This document shows positions 10,131 to 22,000 of a stretch of 64,000 bases of DNA, piece by piece (the stretch's first letter is position 1; each line of letters starts with the position of its first letter). The position numbers were made by a program, and so were the translations under genes. Origin of the DNA: Amoebophrya sp. A120 (Eukaryota; Sar; Dinophyceae; Syndiniales; Amoebophryaceae); assembly GCA_905178155.1 (NCBI GenBank), contig CAJINV010000004.1, positions 7,818,771 through 7,882,770 on the forward strand, given 5' to 3'. Below the pieces are notes generated by a model. It had not been told where the DNA came from and ran no database searches. It saw nothing but the letters and a program-made list of their open reading frames with translations.

Positions 10131-12054
10131 ATGGTTGTCCCCGCCTCCAACCTTCCCACGCACGCGGGCCCCGTTCCGCCCCCCAAAAACACCATCGACG
10201 AAGATTTTCGCCATGCGGAGAGCGGCTGGCGGTTCCGCGCGGTCCAGTCCCCCATGCTGGAATCGCAGGTGGCGGAGACTATCGCGAACGACGCGGGAAT
10301 CTGGCCCCACCCCTGCATGATATTCGACACGTTTTTGCAGGTATAGGAAATTCTAATTCATCCTGATGTTGGTGGTGTTTATCTGCAGAACATGAAAATC
10401 CAATTTTGAAAATTTCTGCACGCGTAGTTCTTCGCTGGGGAAATCGGCTCATGATGACTTTTGTTTTCAATCATACTTATGACTCTACATATCAATCACC
10501 ACAACTTCCAGGTTTACGATGCTGCCGACAACCTAGTTCTGGACATCAACACGCGCGACGCCTTACGCGGAACCCGTATGGATTTGAGACAGAAACAGGA
10601 GAGCACTGGCAGCAAAACAGAAACAACAAAGACAGCTGGTGTTCCTGAGTTAAAAGTTGTCGCGGAGTCCAGCCATTTGCTTTCCACCAAGGTCGTTTGC
10701 CAGCACGCCGAGAAGTGGGGGTCCAGCCGGGATTTGACCATGGCGAAACAGATCGAGACAGACACCGACTGGACTTTCTCTTCCACCTATTGCCCTACAG
10801 TGATGAATTTAAATTCTACGAAAGACTCCGACAGCCCAACCACAACAAACACCTACGAAACCGACGAGTCCCTCCCCCAATTTTCCGCGAACCAGTCTCT
10901 CCTGCCCATGGCGTTACTGACCCAGCAGCAAAATAACCCGATCGAGTTTTTCACCGCGATTACCTTTTACGAAGACGAATTGGACGACGAGGGGAGTGCG
11001 GCTTTCTCTTTGAAGATCCGGGTGCACAAGCACTTTTTTTTTCTATTACTGCAAAACGAGATCCGGGTGGACAACGTGCTGGCTCGGAAGGTGGAGACGA
11101 TATGGATTGCAAAAATGTCTGGGTCTGGAAAAGTGTAAACTTGTCATGCAGATTTTCCATGACCTCTGGAATGCAGATGCATGGGGTCTGGAATGCGGGA
11201 CTTAGCATGACAGAATCTGCGAGGTCTCTGCCATGCCTATCCTGCATGAGAAACTCCCTTCCAACTTGGTCAAAAGTGGGCAGCTTTTGGCTCTCATGCA
11301 ACACAGATTTTTGCATGCTTCAGATTTACCATGACAAGTTGCCGCCTTCCAGACCCAGACATTTTTGCATTTGATAGACGAGGTATTTCGGCAATTTGTG
11401 CTTCATGAACAAGGAAACGGGGAATAAATGGAACCGGGGGATCCGGCTCATGATGCCGGAAGGAGTTGTGCGGAAGTCTTCGACAGGTGGACAACTCGGT
11501 GAAAAGAACGAGTCGGAAGTTCTTGTTGAGCAAAGTCCAAATTATACCGTCGACACCAGCTGCTCGTCTCCGGCGAAGGAGGTTGAACAACAGCACTCTG
11601 TGATGCAACAAGACCGCATTCTGGAGCCAGGTTCTATCTTACGCGAGTGGAGCTACAGCGAGGTGTCGTTTCCGCAGCTCCGACAGCGGGGGGACCTGAA
11701 TTCCGCGGAGGAGATGGTTTTTTGCCTGCAGAAAGTGAACGAAAAGGATTTGATATGCATTGCAAATATGTCTGGGTCTGGAAGAAAGCAAACTTGTGAC
11801 CACGCGCATTTCACAACACATAAAAATCCGTCATGCAGAGGCAGCAAAAGCTGCCGACTTTCTCTCACCAAAATGGGGCATTTGTCATGCGGATTCGGCA
11901 TTGCGGAAGCTTCTCGAAACCTGTAATGCTAGGGCTTCCATGCCAGACCTTCTGTGTCATGCACAAGCAGCATGACTCTTCCAGGCCCAGACATATTTGC
12001 ATTTGATATTTGATTACAAGGGACGTGACGATATTCGACTGCAAGGCGGCATGA
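10131..12054 (+). CDS. TIP41: TIP41-like protein (PP2A/TOR pathway regulator)
   Basis: Four exons: 10131-10340, 10512-11100, 11382-11753 and 12014-12054, coding 403 aa. Intron 10341-10511 is a normal GT-AG intron; the other two are introner elements. TIP41/TIPRL proteins bind the catalytic subunits of PP2A-type phosphatases and connect to TOR signalling. Family features visible: IFDTFLQVYDAADNLVLDI, the DWTFSSTY block, and the diagnostic FYEDELDDEG followed by SLKIRV, LLLQNEIRVDNVLAR and, after IE-2 is removed, VETRYFGN. The protein ends KDLITRDVTIFDCKAA after IE-3. It is longer than human TIPRL (272 aa) because of Ser/Thr/Glu-rich insertions in the middle and after the core. The continuity of the family core across the splices supports the intron model. 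Confidence 0.88.
11101..11376 (+). mobile_element. Introner element IE-2 (family A, core A2 reversed)
   Basis: 276 bp, TSD GACGA/GACGA. Splits the TIP41 sequence after VET; removal of 281 nt gives VETRYFGN. The core is the reverse complement of the A2 cores at 19249 and 23783. Confidence 0.95.
11754..12008 (+). mobile_element. Introner element IE-3 (family A, core A4)
   Basis: 255 bp, TSD TTTGA/TTTGA. It sits 15 codons before the TIP41 C-terminus; removal gives KDLITRDVTIF and a stop at 12052-12054. Confidence 0.94.
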
Positions 12055-13088
12055 CTGATGAAATTATAGTACAGATTTGGAGTTCTTATAGTACAGATTT
12101 GTTTATCACTAGGACTAGCACGACGCCGACCCGACGCCCACCCGCTGAGTGAATTCTTGACGGCGACATCAGAAGACGATTGGTCTCGCTTACTTTTGAG
12201 CCGCTAGGGGTCGTAATATTGAGTGGTTAATACGAACGGGCTTCCCGCCTCATCAGCGACAACAACAGAAAAAAATATCATGCTCGCGTCAGAGTTAATT
12301 TGAAATGAGTATAACTTTGGCAGTTCGACGAGCGTTTTTTCTAGGCGCGTGCTTTTGTCCTCCTCTCGTCGCCGTGTTCATCAGCAACCGAAATGGATGA
12401 GAGCCAATTTTTATAATCAGTTTTTTCAGAAGATGCACGAGGTTCTTTTCAAGGTCACAACATCTTTCCAGTATAATATCCGGCCGTTGCGCTGGCGCGT
12501 TTCAGACCTATCTTTGGCTGGAGAATTTGAAAATGAACAAGCCAGAGTTCATGTTCCAGGTTAGTAGTGCACAGTCCTTTTTGCAAGAAAGCTGCTGCAG
12601 ATCATCTTCTTGACGCCATTTCTACAATTCCGTTCTTAGTACCCGTACCGGCGTGATTTGAAGACAAAATTTCTGATTCTGGCAAGAAGTTAGTTTGGAT
12701 TCCTGCTTCCACGGAGCTCCAGCTTCTCCATCGATGGGATGTAAGTAGCTCTTTCTGATGATCCTTTCTTTTCAGCGACCTTTATTTCCGGCCTTGATTC
12801 ATTCAGGCTGTTTTTAGAAAGAGTTAGCTAAAGAAGTTCCTGAAGTGGTCTTCACGGAGTACCCTGAGTTTATGATTTCCGCAGACAGTAGTTGTAAATC
12901 ATCTTTTACCATCAACATTTGTCTCCCATCGGCTTTTTAGGATAAAAGTTGATTTCGCACGACACAAAAATCCGTACAGCAAGTAGCAGGTAATTTCGAA
13001 GAACAAAATAAGTCGAATCTTGAACACTTCATGAGCGCTCCTTCCGAGTGGTTCTCCCGACGAACCATTTCTACCGGTCCTGCCGACG
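12055..13088. other. Intergenic, nothing recognised
   Basis: About 1 kb of mixed composition without introner termini. An ORF at 12391-12561 (starting MRANFYNQFFQK) has no family match I know. Some AG-rich pyrimidine tracts could be trans-splice acceptors for the next gene, but I cannot pick one. Confidence 0.4.
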
Positions 13089-16000
13089 ATGTCGGACGAC
13101 GACGGCAAAAAAGTTCCCAAGTCGGACGGCAGCCCTAGCCCTGAGACCACAGGACTGCTCCGCGGAGATGGTGCTCTTGGGAAGGACAAGGGCAAGGAGG
13201 CGGACTGGCTCAAAGAGTTGAAGGGAAAAATCCTCGGAAGTAAAGCAGCAAAAGGCAAAGGGAAACAAGATGACGGCAAAGGTGGACCACCTCCGCCAGA
13301 CTCCGATTCCGACCGGAGTGGGAAGAAAGGCGGGGGGAAGAAGGGAAAAGACGACTCCGACAGCGACGGCGGAAAATCAAAGGGGTTTCAGAAAGGAGGC
13401 GGTAAAAAGGGGAATAAAGGTGCTGAGAGTAGTGATGATGACAAGGGTCGTGCTGGAAAGGGTCCGCTCAAAGGGTCCGACAAAGGGATGAAAAGTAGTT
13501 ATAAGGGTAGCGACAAAGATAATAAAGGTTGGAACTACGACAAAGATGGCGACAAAGGTAGTACTGGCAAAGGGACGAACAAGAAGTCCAGTGCTGTTGA
13601 CCAAAAGGGCGATAAGGATCATGGAAAAAATAAGGCTGGGATGAAAGATAAAGGCGGAGATTGGAACAAAGACAAAGGTGGCAACTACAACAAATCTTCG
13701 AAAGACCACAAAGAGGGAAAGAAAGAATCCGGAAATAAAGACATCAAAGGCAAGAAATCCTCCTCGGTTGATAAAGGAACAACATCAAAAACCACGACGG
13801 GCGAAAGCGCTGCGGACAGTAAGCTAAAAAATCTGCTGAGCAGCAAGCCGAAAAAAACGGCGCCGCCAAGCACACAGATCCAAACCAAGACGTCGTTCTC
13901 CACGTTTGTCGAGGAGCAAGATGTAGTGGCAACTACTGATAAGCAACCTGCGTCGAAAATAGAAGACCAAGAATTCCTTCCTGTGTTTGATAAGAAGAAC
14001 GACAAGTGGATTCATGTGAAGAACGAAAAGTACAGAGGAAATAAGTCCCCTTCCCCAGTCCGAAACGACCGCAGCGGGTATAATCGGCAGGACGACAGGA
14101 CGAAAGGCGATGAACAACAACATCAAAAAGGGACGAATAAGAATAGAAACCGCGACCGTCCCGGCCGGCGCAGCAACAGCCGCGGTAGAAGAGACAACTA
14201 CACTAAAAACCGCGGAAAAAACAACACTCGAGGGGACAGAAGCATCCGCCGTGGAGGCACGAACTACGGTAGCAATTACGACCAGGACGACAAGGACGAA
14301 GATATAGTCACAACTTCCAAGCGGGATAGAAGTGATAGTCGCAGGAGGAGCAGGAGAAACAACTACAAGGGACGAGATGACGACCACGCCTGGAATAAAG
14401 GCAGCAGTAGTAGCGGCAAAAATTGGGACGACAAGAGTTATAACGTCGACCAAGATTCAGAGTGGAACAACAGACAAGACCAAAATGACCAAGCTGCAGA
14501 AGAAAAAACCACTGCTTTGGCAGCTGTCGTGGACCACGACGAGAAGAAACAGGATGAAAACTGGGACGATATCCTGTGCAAAAGTATCGTACTCGTATAT
14601 GTAAATGCATTATAAATTTCCCTAGCATGAGAAATAAAAACTTGTCATGCGGATTTACCCTAAGAAAAAAATTTGTAATGCATGAATGCAATTACTACGA
14701 GTACGATAGTTTTGCACAGGATAGACGAGGAGGAGCAGCAACCTTTGGTCCTCGAGGTAAAAGCCGAACCCAGTATCAAATGCAAATATGTCTGGGTCTG
14801 GAAGAGTGCCAGGTTTGTCATGCAGGTTTTCCATGACCCATGAGGTCTGGCATGTAGGACATAGCATGACAGATTCTGTGAGAGTTCCATCATGCCTATT
14901 CTGCATGAGAAACTGCCTCTCGATTAGGTCAAAAGTGGACAGTGTTTGGCAATCATGCAACACAGATTTTTACATGTTATTCAGACTTAGCATGACAAGT
15001 TGCATCCATCCAGACCCCGACGTATTTGCATTTGATACCCAGAGACATCGTGGTCGAGTTGGAGAAGGCGTGTCGGCTGGTGCTGAAGCCCTCGGCCGAC
15101 GGAGACGAGTTATGCAAGAAAAAAACTGTCTTAGTGTAACTTTCTTTGCCCGACAGCATTACAGATTTGCTCTACATGATAGAGAAAACCTGTCATGCGT
15201 GGCTTGTAAGGGAAAACACACATGGAAAGAGGGCTTCATGGCTGTCTGGCATGACAGGCGCAACTCTCTTGCATGTTCTGCATTACAGAGTTACACTTAC
15301 ACCGTTTTTTTCCTGGATACGAGTTCCGCCGCATTTACTCCGCGCAAATCGAGGTGATCGCGGACATTTGGGAGGAGGACGTGGTGCCGAACGCGAAAAA
15401 AGTGGACAAGTGGCTGAAAGAAGTGGTCAAGCCCATGCGCGCCGAAATCGACCGTTTGACGAAGCGCATGGCCTTAAACCCTTCCAGCACGCCGCCGCAG
15501 GAAAACGAGGGAATGTTCCAAAATTTGCGGCCCTTGATCCATTCCGTCGACATGCTGATCCGGAGGGTATTGGAACTATTTTAAAGCGGATTTGGATGCT
15601 GTTTTGTGAAGATTGGTTTCATGATTCGTAGTAATAAGTAGTTTCTCTGGGTCGTATGCAAGATTGAGATTCAGATTTCGATTGATTGAGAAATGACGTT
15701 TTCCATGTGAGATTATAGTTTATGTATGCAATTCCCACCACTATTAAACACAGCGAGTAAAGGAAGACCGAGACAAGGCCAAAGTGCTGGCCCAGCAAAT
15801 CTCTTCGCACGTGGCAACTTACATCCTGTACGCGATCCACTTTAACCCCGATCCGGATCAGCATCAGTACGCAATCACGAAAGCCAAAGACTGGCTGGGA
15901 AACGTCTGGTACGGAGGAGATTGCAGTAGATGACTTCTGTTTTTTGCACGTCTTTTTGTTTTGGTCGACGCCTGCACCAAGGACGGGGTCCGTTCGATGT

Positions 16001-19000
16001 GTTCGATTTTTCTCCATCTACTTATCAAAACCTTTATTCAGGTTTATGTTCGACAGTCGCAAGATCGTGGACGCGGTAAAGGCGGCTACGCCGAACAAGG
16101 TGGACATTACCAGCGTCGTTCCCGTATGAACTGCAAAGGTATCGTACTAGTAGCAATTGCAATACAAATTAGCTCAGCATGACAAAGGGAGTTTGTCATG
16201 CTGTTTTGCCTTGCGATTGAGATTTGTAATGCATGACTGCGATTACTACGAGTGCGATACTTTTGCACAGGATACCCCGACGACGTCTGGAAACGAATCT
16301 CCACGAAGGTGCACGGCCGAAGGTCATCTTATGCCTTGCAAATATGTCTGGGTCTGGACCATTGAAACTTGTGATGCGAAGTCTACTACACTGTGAAAAA
16401 CTACTGTGTTGCAACATGATTGCCAAATTTAAAGTCGTCCACTTTTGACCATATGTTGCGAAGTAGAGGTTTTTTCTCGTGCAGGATATTAGGCATGAGA
16501 AAGATCTCACTGAATCTGTCATGCTATGGAAGCTACAGCCCAGACCTGCCAACATGGGTCGTCATGGAGTACTAAAATCTGCATGACAAAAATCTTCCAG
16601 CGGTGGATCCAGACACGACATTATATTTGCAATTGATACATCTTCCGGCGCCGCGGCCCACGTGGACAACACCGGGAGTGTGCGCGGCCTTCCCAGTGCG
16701 CATATAACCGGGAGTAGTGCGGATGTCGCAGCAGGAGCTGCACCTAAGAAGTCACACTTTGACACGGTGGAGGAGGAGCAGCAGCGAAACCTCGCGAGAT
16801 TGAGGGCAGCGACGGAGCGGAAAAAGGAGGAGATACGGCTTCAACAGGAGCTAGATGAGCTGAATGAACGTGCAGAGAAACAGCGCCAGGAGCGCGAAGA
16901 GAAGGCCCGCCAGAAAAAGGAACGAGAAAGGGAGGAAAAAGCCGCGGCGAAGGAGCGGAAACGGCAGGCGAAGAGAGAGAGGAAACTACTACGAGCGGCT
17001 AATATCGAAGCAGGCGCAGGAACATCAAACAAGTCCAGGTCGCGGGAGAGGGGAAGCACTAGCAAAACGGGGTCGAAGAATCAGGATTGGAACGACAGTC
17101 CCGTGAAAATGGTCGGGGAAGGGGAGTGGGCGGAGGGGGGTGAAGAAGGTGGGAAGAGTGATAAACTTGATGTTCCAGGAGTAGACCACCATGCGGGAGG
17201 AGGTGTTGTAAACAATAAGAACACCGGCACCGGGACGTCCTCTTCGAACGCAAGTAGCAGCTCCAGTGACAACGAATTGGACGAACTGGCCCCGGACATG
17301 CCGAAGCAGTGGCGGACTTTCGTGCAGCGCGCGACGAAAGATGTGGAGCTTTCGGAAGACAATATCTCCGACGAAGACGCCCGGGCCGTGATCGCGCAGG
17401 AGAAGGCGGACAGACTGCGCGCAAAAAAGAGGAAGAAGGGCATCGAGACGCCACCGCCAGAGGAAGCAGCTGCCGAGCAGCCAGTAGCACCCGTTGACGA
17501 TCAATCCACTTTGCAGCAAATAAACGTCGGGGCGGGCCCACCGACACTAAAACCCTTGCAGCTTCCGATAGGAACGCCCTCGAATGTTGGCAACCTGGTC
17601 GCGCCACTGGTCTCAGGAGTGAGAGCAGCGACCAACCTCCCTGGCGCGGCGGTAACCTCCGGCGGGCAGCAGCTCCACCAGCATGGCGGTGGTATGATAC
17701 CACCGCTGCTGCCAACATCAAATTTGCTGCCATTTGGTACAGCTACGTTAATGCCTAACCTAGCCGGAACGATGCAGATGGGTGGAAGTACTAGCAGCAG
17801 TAGTACTAAGGGCAGTGGTTTCAATATTCCGAACGGTAATATGCCAAACAACATGGTCCTGCCAGGGGGCAGTGGCGCCGCGACACAAGTACAAATGGCC
17901 GCGCAGCAGAAATCGTTAATGGACCAGATAGCTGCACAGCAGTCGCAGTTGCTGAAACAGCTTATGGGCAACAAGCAAGGAGGAGGTGCAGGTCCTCCGG
18001 GCATCACTGCGGTTGGCGGCACCGACGGAAGTGTCTCGAAGCCGAGTTACTGGTGGTGCGGAAACTGCAACTACATTTATCAAATGTAAAAATGTCTGGG
18101 TCTGGAAGATTCTGAGACTTGTCATGCATGTTTTGTATTGGCCATGATGTCTGTGATGCATGCCCTAGCACCACAGATTTTTTGAGGGCTTCGCGATGCC
18201 TATTCCGCATGACAAATGCCCTCTCCGCGTAGCAAAAATTGCGTTCCCTTTGCTACTCATGCAATACAGATTTTTTTGGAATCCAAATTCAGCATCACAA
18301 GTTGCATTCTTCCAGACCCAGACATTTTTACATTTGATATCATTGTCTACCACACCATTCACCCCGACCACTGGCACGGCACCCACTGTATGGATTGTAA
18401 AAATGTCTGGGTCTGGAAGCTTGGAACTTGTAATGCTAGCTTTCCATACCTAGAAAATCTGTATTGCATAACTAACAAAAGTCGCAGCCTCTTTTGTCAT
18501 GCAAAAACGCAGTTTCTCATGCGGATTGCCTATGAGAAAGCGTTTTGGGAAGTTGTCATGCCGGACTGCATTCGGAAGTGTTTTCATCATGCACATTTTA
18601 GCATCACAAGTTTCCAGACCCAGACATTTTTGCAGTTCATACACTGCAGTAAATGCCAAACCCCGCGTGAGGAGGTAGAGGCCATGATACCGCCCCAACG
18701 GCGAGAAACCGCGGAAAGAAACCTCTGGCAAGAGTGGAAAACGCCGCATAGGACCTTCCGGAATCCTCCGTGGTTGCGAAAGTACGTGCCTCCCGGGAGC
18801 GCTGGGTCGACGTCGTCCCAGCAAGGGGTATCAAATACCAGTGCCGGAGCTCCTCCGATGAACCCCAATATGTTCACCTCCCAACAAAATCGGAACTACG
18901 ACTTGGCGCAGTTTAATAGTAACACCGGCAACATGAACATCAACCCCTCTTCCGGTGGCTCATTTCATTCTGTCGGAGATCGTGCAGGAGCAATTGGCAA

Positions 19001-22000
19001 ACACTTTGGAGGTCCAACATCTCAACAAGCAGCGATGAACAACTTCCAGCAACAGCAGCCTAATCAGTACGACAGCAACAATGTAGTTCCTACTTCCCAA
19101 AGAAACCCAAACGCCGGCGCCCCTTTTTCTCAACAACATCTTCCCTACGACACCAACACCAGTGCTGCACTGGACGCGGGCCATAGACTGTCACAGGATC
19201 ATTTCCAAGACATTTCGCCGATCCCTCCCCCACCCCCGGAGGAGGGCGTATGCACTGCAAATATGTCCGGGTCTGGGAGGATGCAGCTTTTCATGCTAAA
19301 TCTGGATCATGTAAATATTTGTGTTGCATGATTACCAAAAGCTGTCCATTTTTGACCAAGTTGGGAGTGAGTTTCTCATGCAGGAGAGGCATGGTAGAGA
19401 TCTCACAGAATCTGTCATGCTAGATCCCGCATTGCAGACCTGATGCGTCATGTTGAACCTGCATGAGAAGTCCTATAATCTTCCAGACCTAGACATATTT
19501 GCATTGGATAGGACGACGACGGGGACAATCACGAACTCTCGCAGGACATGGAGATTAGCGAGGCAGTAGTAGATATCAAATGTAAAAATGTCTGGGTCTG
19601 GAAGAGTCATGCTGTTTTTGCATGACACAGCAGGTCTGGCATGGAAGCTCTAGCATCACAGGTTTCGAAAAGCTTCCGCAATGCTGAACCCGCATGAGAA
19701 ATCCCCCATTTTGGTGACAGAAAGCGGGCAGCTTTTGCTACCTATGCATGAGAGATTTTTCTGTGTTCTAGAATGCGCATCACAAGTTCAGATCCTTCCA
19801 GACCCGGACATTTTTGCGATTCATAGTAGAGAAAAAGCCCGACGAAGAACCCGACCGCGCTCTCCCTATCGACCCCGACCTCCCGGAGGAGTGCCAGATG
19901 TCGTACTGGCTGAAGAAAGGCGACCTGGCTCTGCCCCAGGAGCAGGACACCCTGCAGGAGGTGATCGAGAAAAACGACAACCGGGACGTCCAACTTTTAT
20001 TCAAAAGCGCCAGTCCCAAGGCGGGAGCGATGCCAAAGAGTGCAGCTGGGCCGCTTTCCTACTCCGCGACGTCGAGAGACTCCTACGTCCCGCCACCGCC
20101 GCCACCTCCGCCCGTGGAGGAAAATAATAGTACCGGGGCTGAGATGTTTGACCCCAGTGCGCCACCCGCGGTCTCCTCCTCGGAGAATAAGGTACATGGT
20201 GGGGCTTCACAAATAATCGTGATTTTGTTTTTTTTTTCTGGAAGTTTTACATGACAGACTACACGTAGAAGTGCTTTTCGAGTTTTTTCTTCTACCTAGC
20301 TGCAGTTATGGTACAGCAACTTCTACAGGAACCACTACTGTAAAAATTCGCTCTACAAGCATAATTACACAAGACCCCAGTCGATTGAAACGTTTAAAAC
20401 ATCATCACGACACTGACACTCGTACAAAACATATAAACAGATGGAGAATAAAGAAGCTTTATTTCCCAAGTCTGCGGGCATGAAACCATCTTCTGCTTCG
20501 ACCAGTAATTTTCCTCACGAAGATGATCTTCGACGCAGAGGTCAGACGAATAACAGAATGCCACAAAAACTACCTCCTGGAACCAGAGGAGGACCTCCTA
20601 GCCGCCGCGCAGAGCATTCGAGGGACAGGAAAAAGCACTCCCGTGGTCCTCGGCGGGACCATTCCCGCGGGGCAGGACGCCGGGCAGTGGTACCACCAGC
20701 AGCGCGGAACAACAGCGACCGAGGGTCGTCGTACTACGAGCGGGGGCCCTTTGACAGCGACCGCCCGGGTGTGAGGCGAGACAAGAACCGGGATAATTTT
20801 TACGACCGCGGAGAAGCAGTTCATCCGGCGGGCAGAAATCAGCAACGGGGGCGCGACCACCAGTACGATCGGGAGCGACGGTACTAGAGAACTTAAAAAT
20901 GCTCTCTTCCTTCCTTCGCGATGAAAAAGAGAATCCAAATCGTGCTTTATTGTCCAGCGAGGGTTCTTGTATACAAGAAGCGCAGGTAGTTCATGGCTGG
21001 TTGGATGAAAGAAGCCTTAATTCGTCGATCGCGCACAACCATATTGAAATTTCTGTAACCTACTCAATGGCGGTAGAAGTAGATGTACTAGTTCAAATAT
21101 TAGTATTAGTCAAAACTCCTGCAACATCTACACACTACTACAACTGCTCAGGCGTGGAACTAGTGCTTCCGACGCTTCCCGCGGCCGGGATCGTGGTCAC
21201 GCCCCGGACGCCCGCCGCGATCGGGACCGAACGAGGACACCGCAACTAGAGATGATATCAAATGCAAAAATGTCTGGGTCTGGAAGAGTCGGGACTTGTC
21301 ATGCACATTTTGCATGACCCGTGAGGTCTGTGATGCTGGTGCTAGCATCACAGATTTTTTGAGAGCTTCTTGATGCTAATTACGCATGAGAAATTCCCTC
21401 TGCGCGTGCCAAGAACTGACTCCTCTTGCTGCTCATGCAACACAGATATTTTTAGAATCCGCAGACAGCATTACAAGTTGCATTCTTCCAGACCCAGACA
21501 TTTTTACATTTGATAGACGACGAACCCAAGCAACTACGGTACTAAACCGCAGAAGCCGCGCGACTATCAAATGTAAAAATGTCTGGGTCTGGAAGAATGC
21601 GCGATTTGTCATGCTTCTCTGGCATGACTCTTAAATCTGCCATGCAGGTTACCCAAGAGCCCCACTTTCCTATCATGCAAAAACGCAGTTTGTCATGCAG
21701 AATAGGCAACACCTAGATGCTCAGAAACTTGTCATGCTGAGCCAGCACTTATGGCTTCCTCATGATACGCCACCCAGCATCACAAGTTTCCAGACCCAGA
21801 CATTTTTACATTTGATAGTGACTACAATACTACCATGAGCTGCCTGCCCGACCGGTCCGACCGGCATCAGGTCGAAGCCGAGTTTAAGAAGCACATCCAG
21901 CGGCGCTTCCACGCGGACAGCCGAAAGCGGCAGCAGGAGCAGCGAACAGAGGCGTGGGGTGAGAACAAAGCGCGCAGAATTTTGGCAGTAACCAGGGACC

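Noticed and set aside
20523-20774. Alternative frame through the RG-rich exon (reading MIFDAEVRRITECHKNYLLE)
   Set aside because: It looks more globular, but only the R-rich frame links through the GT-AG junction at 20881-21151 to the downstream exons.
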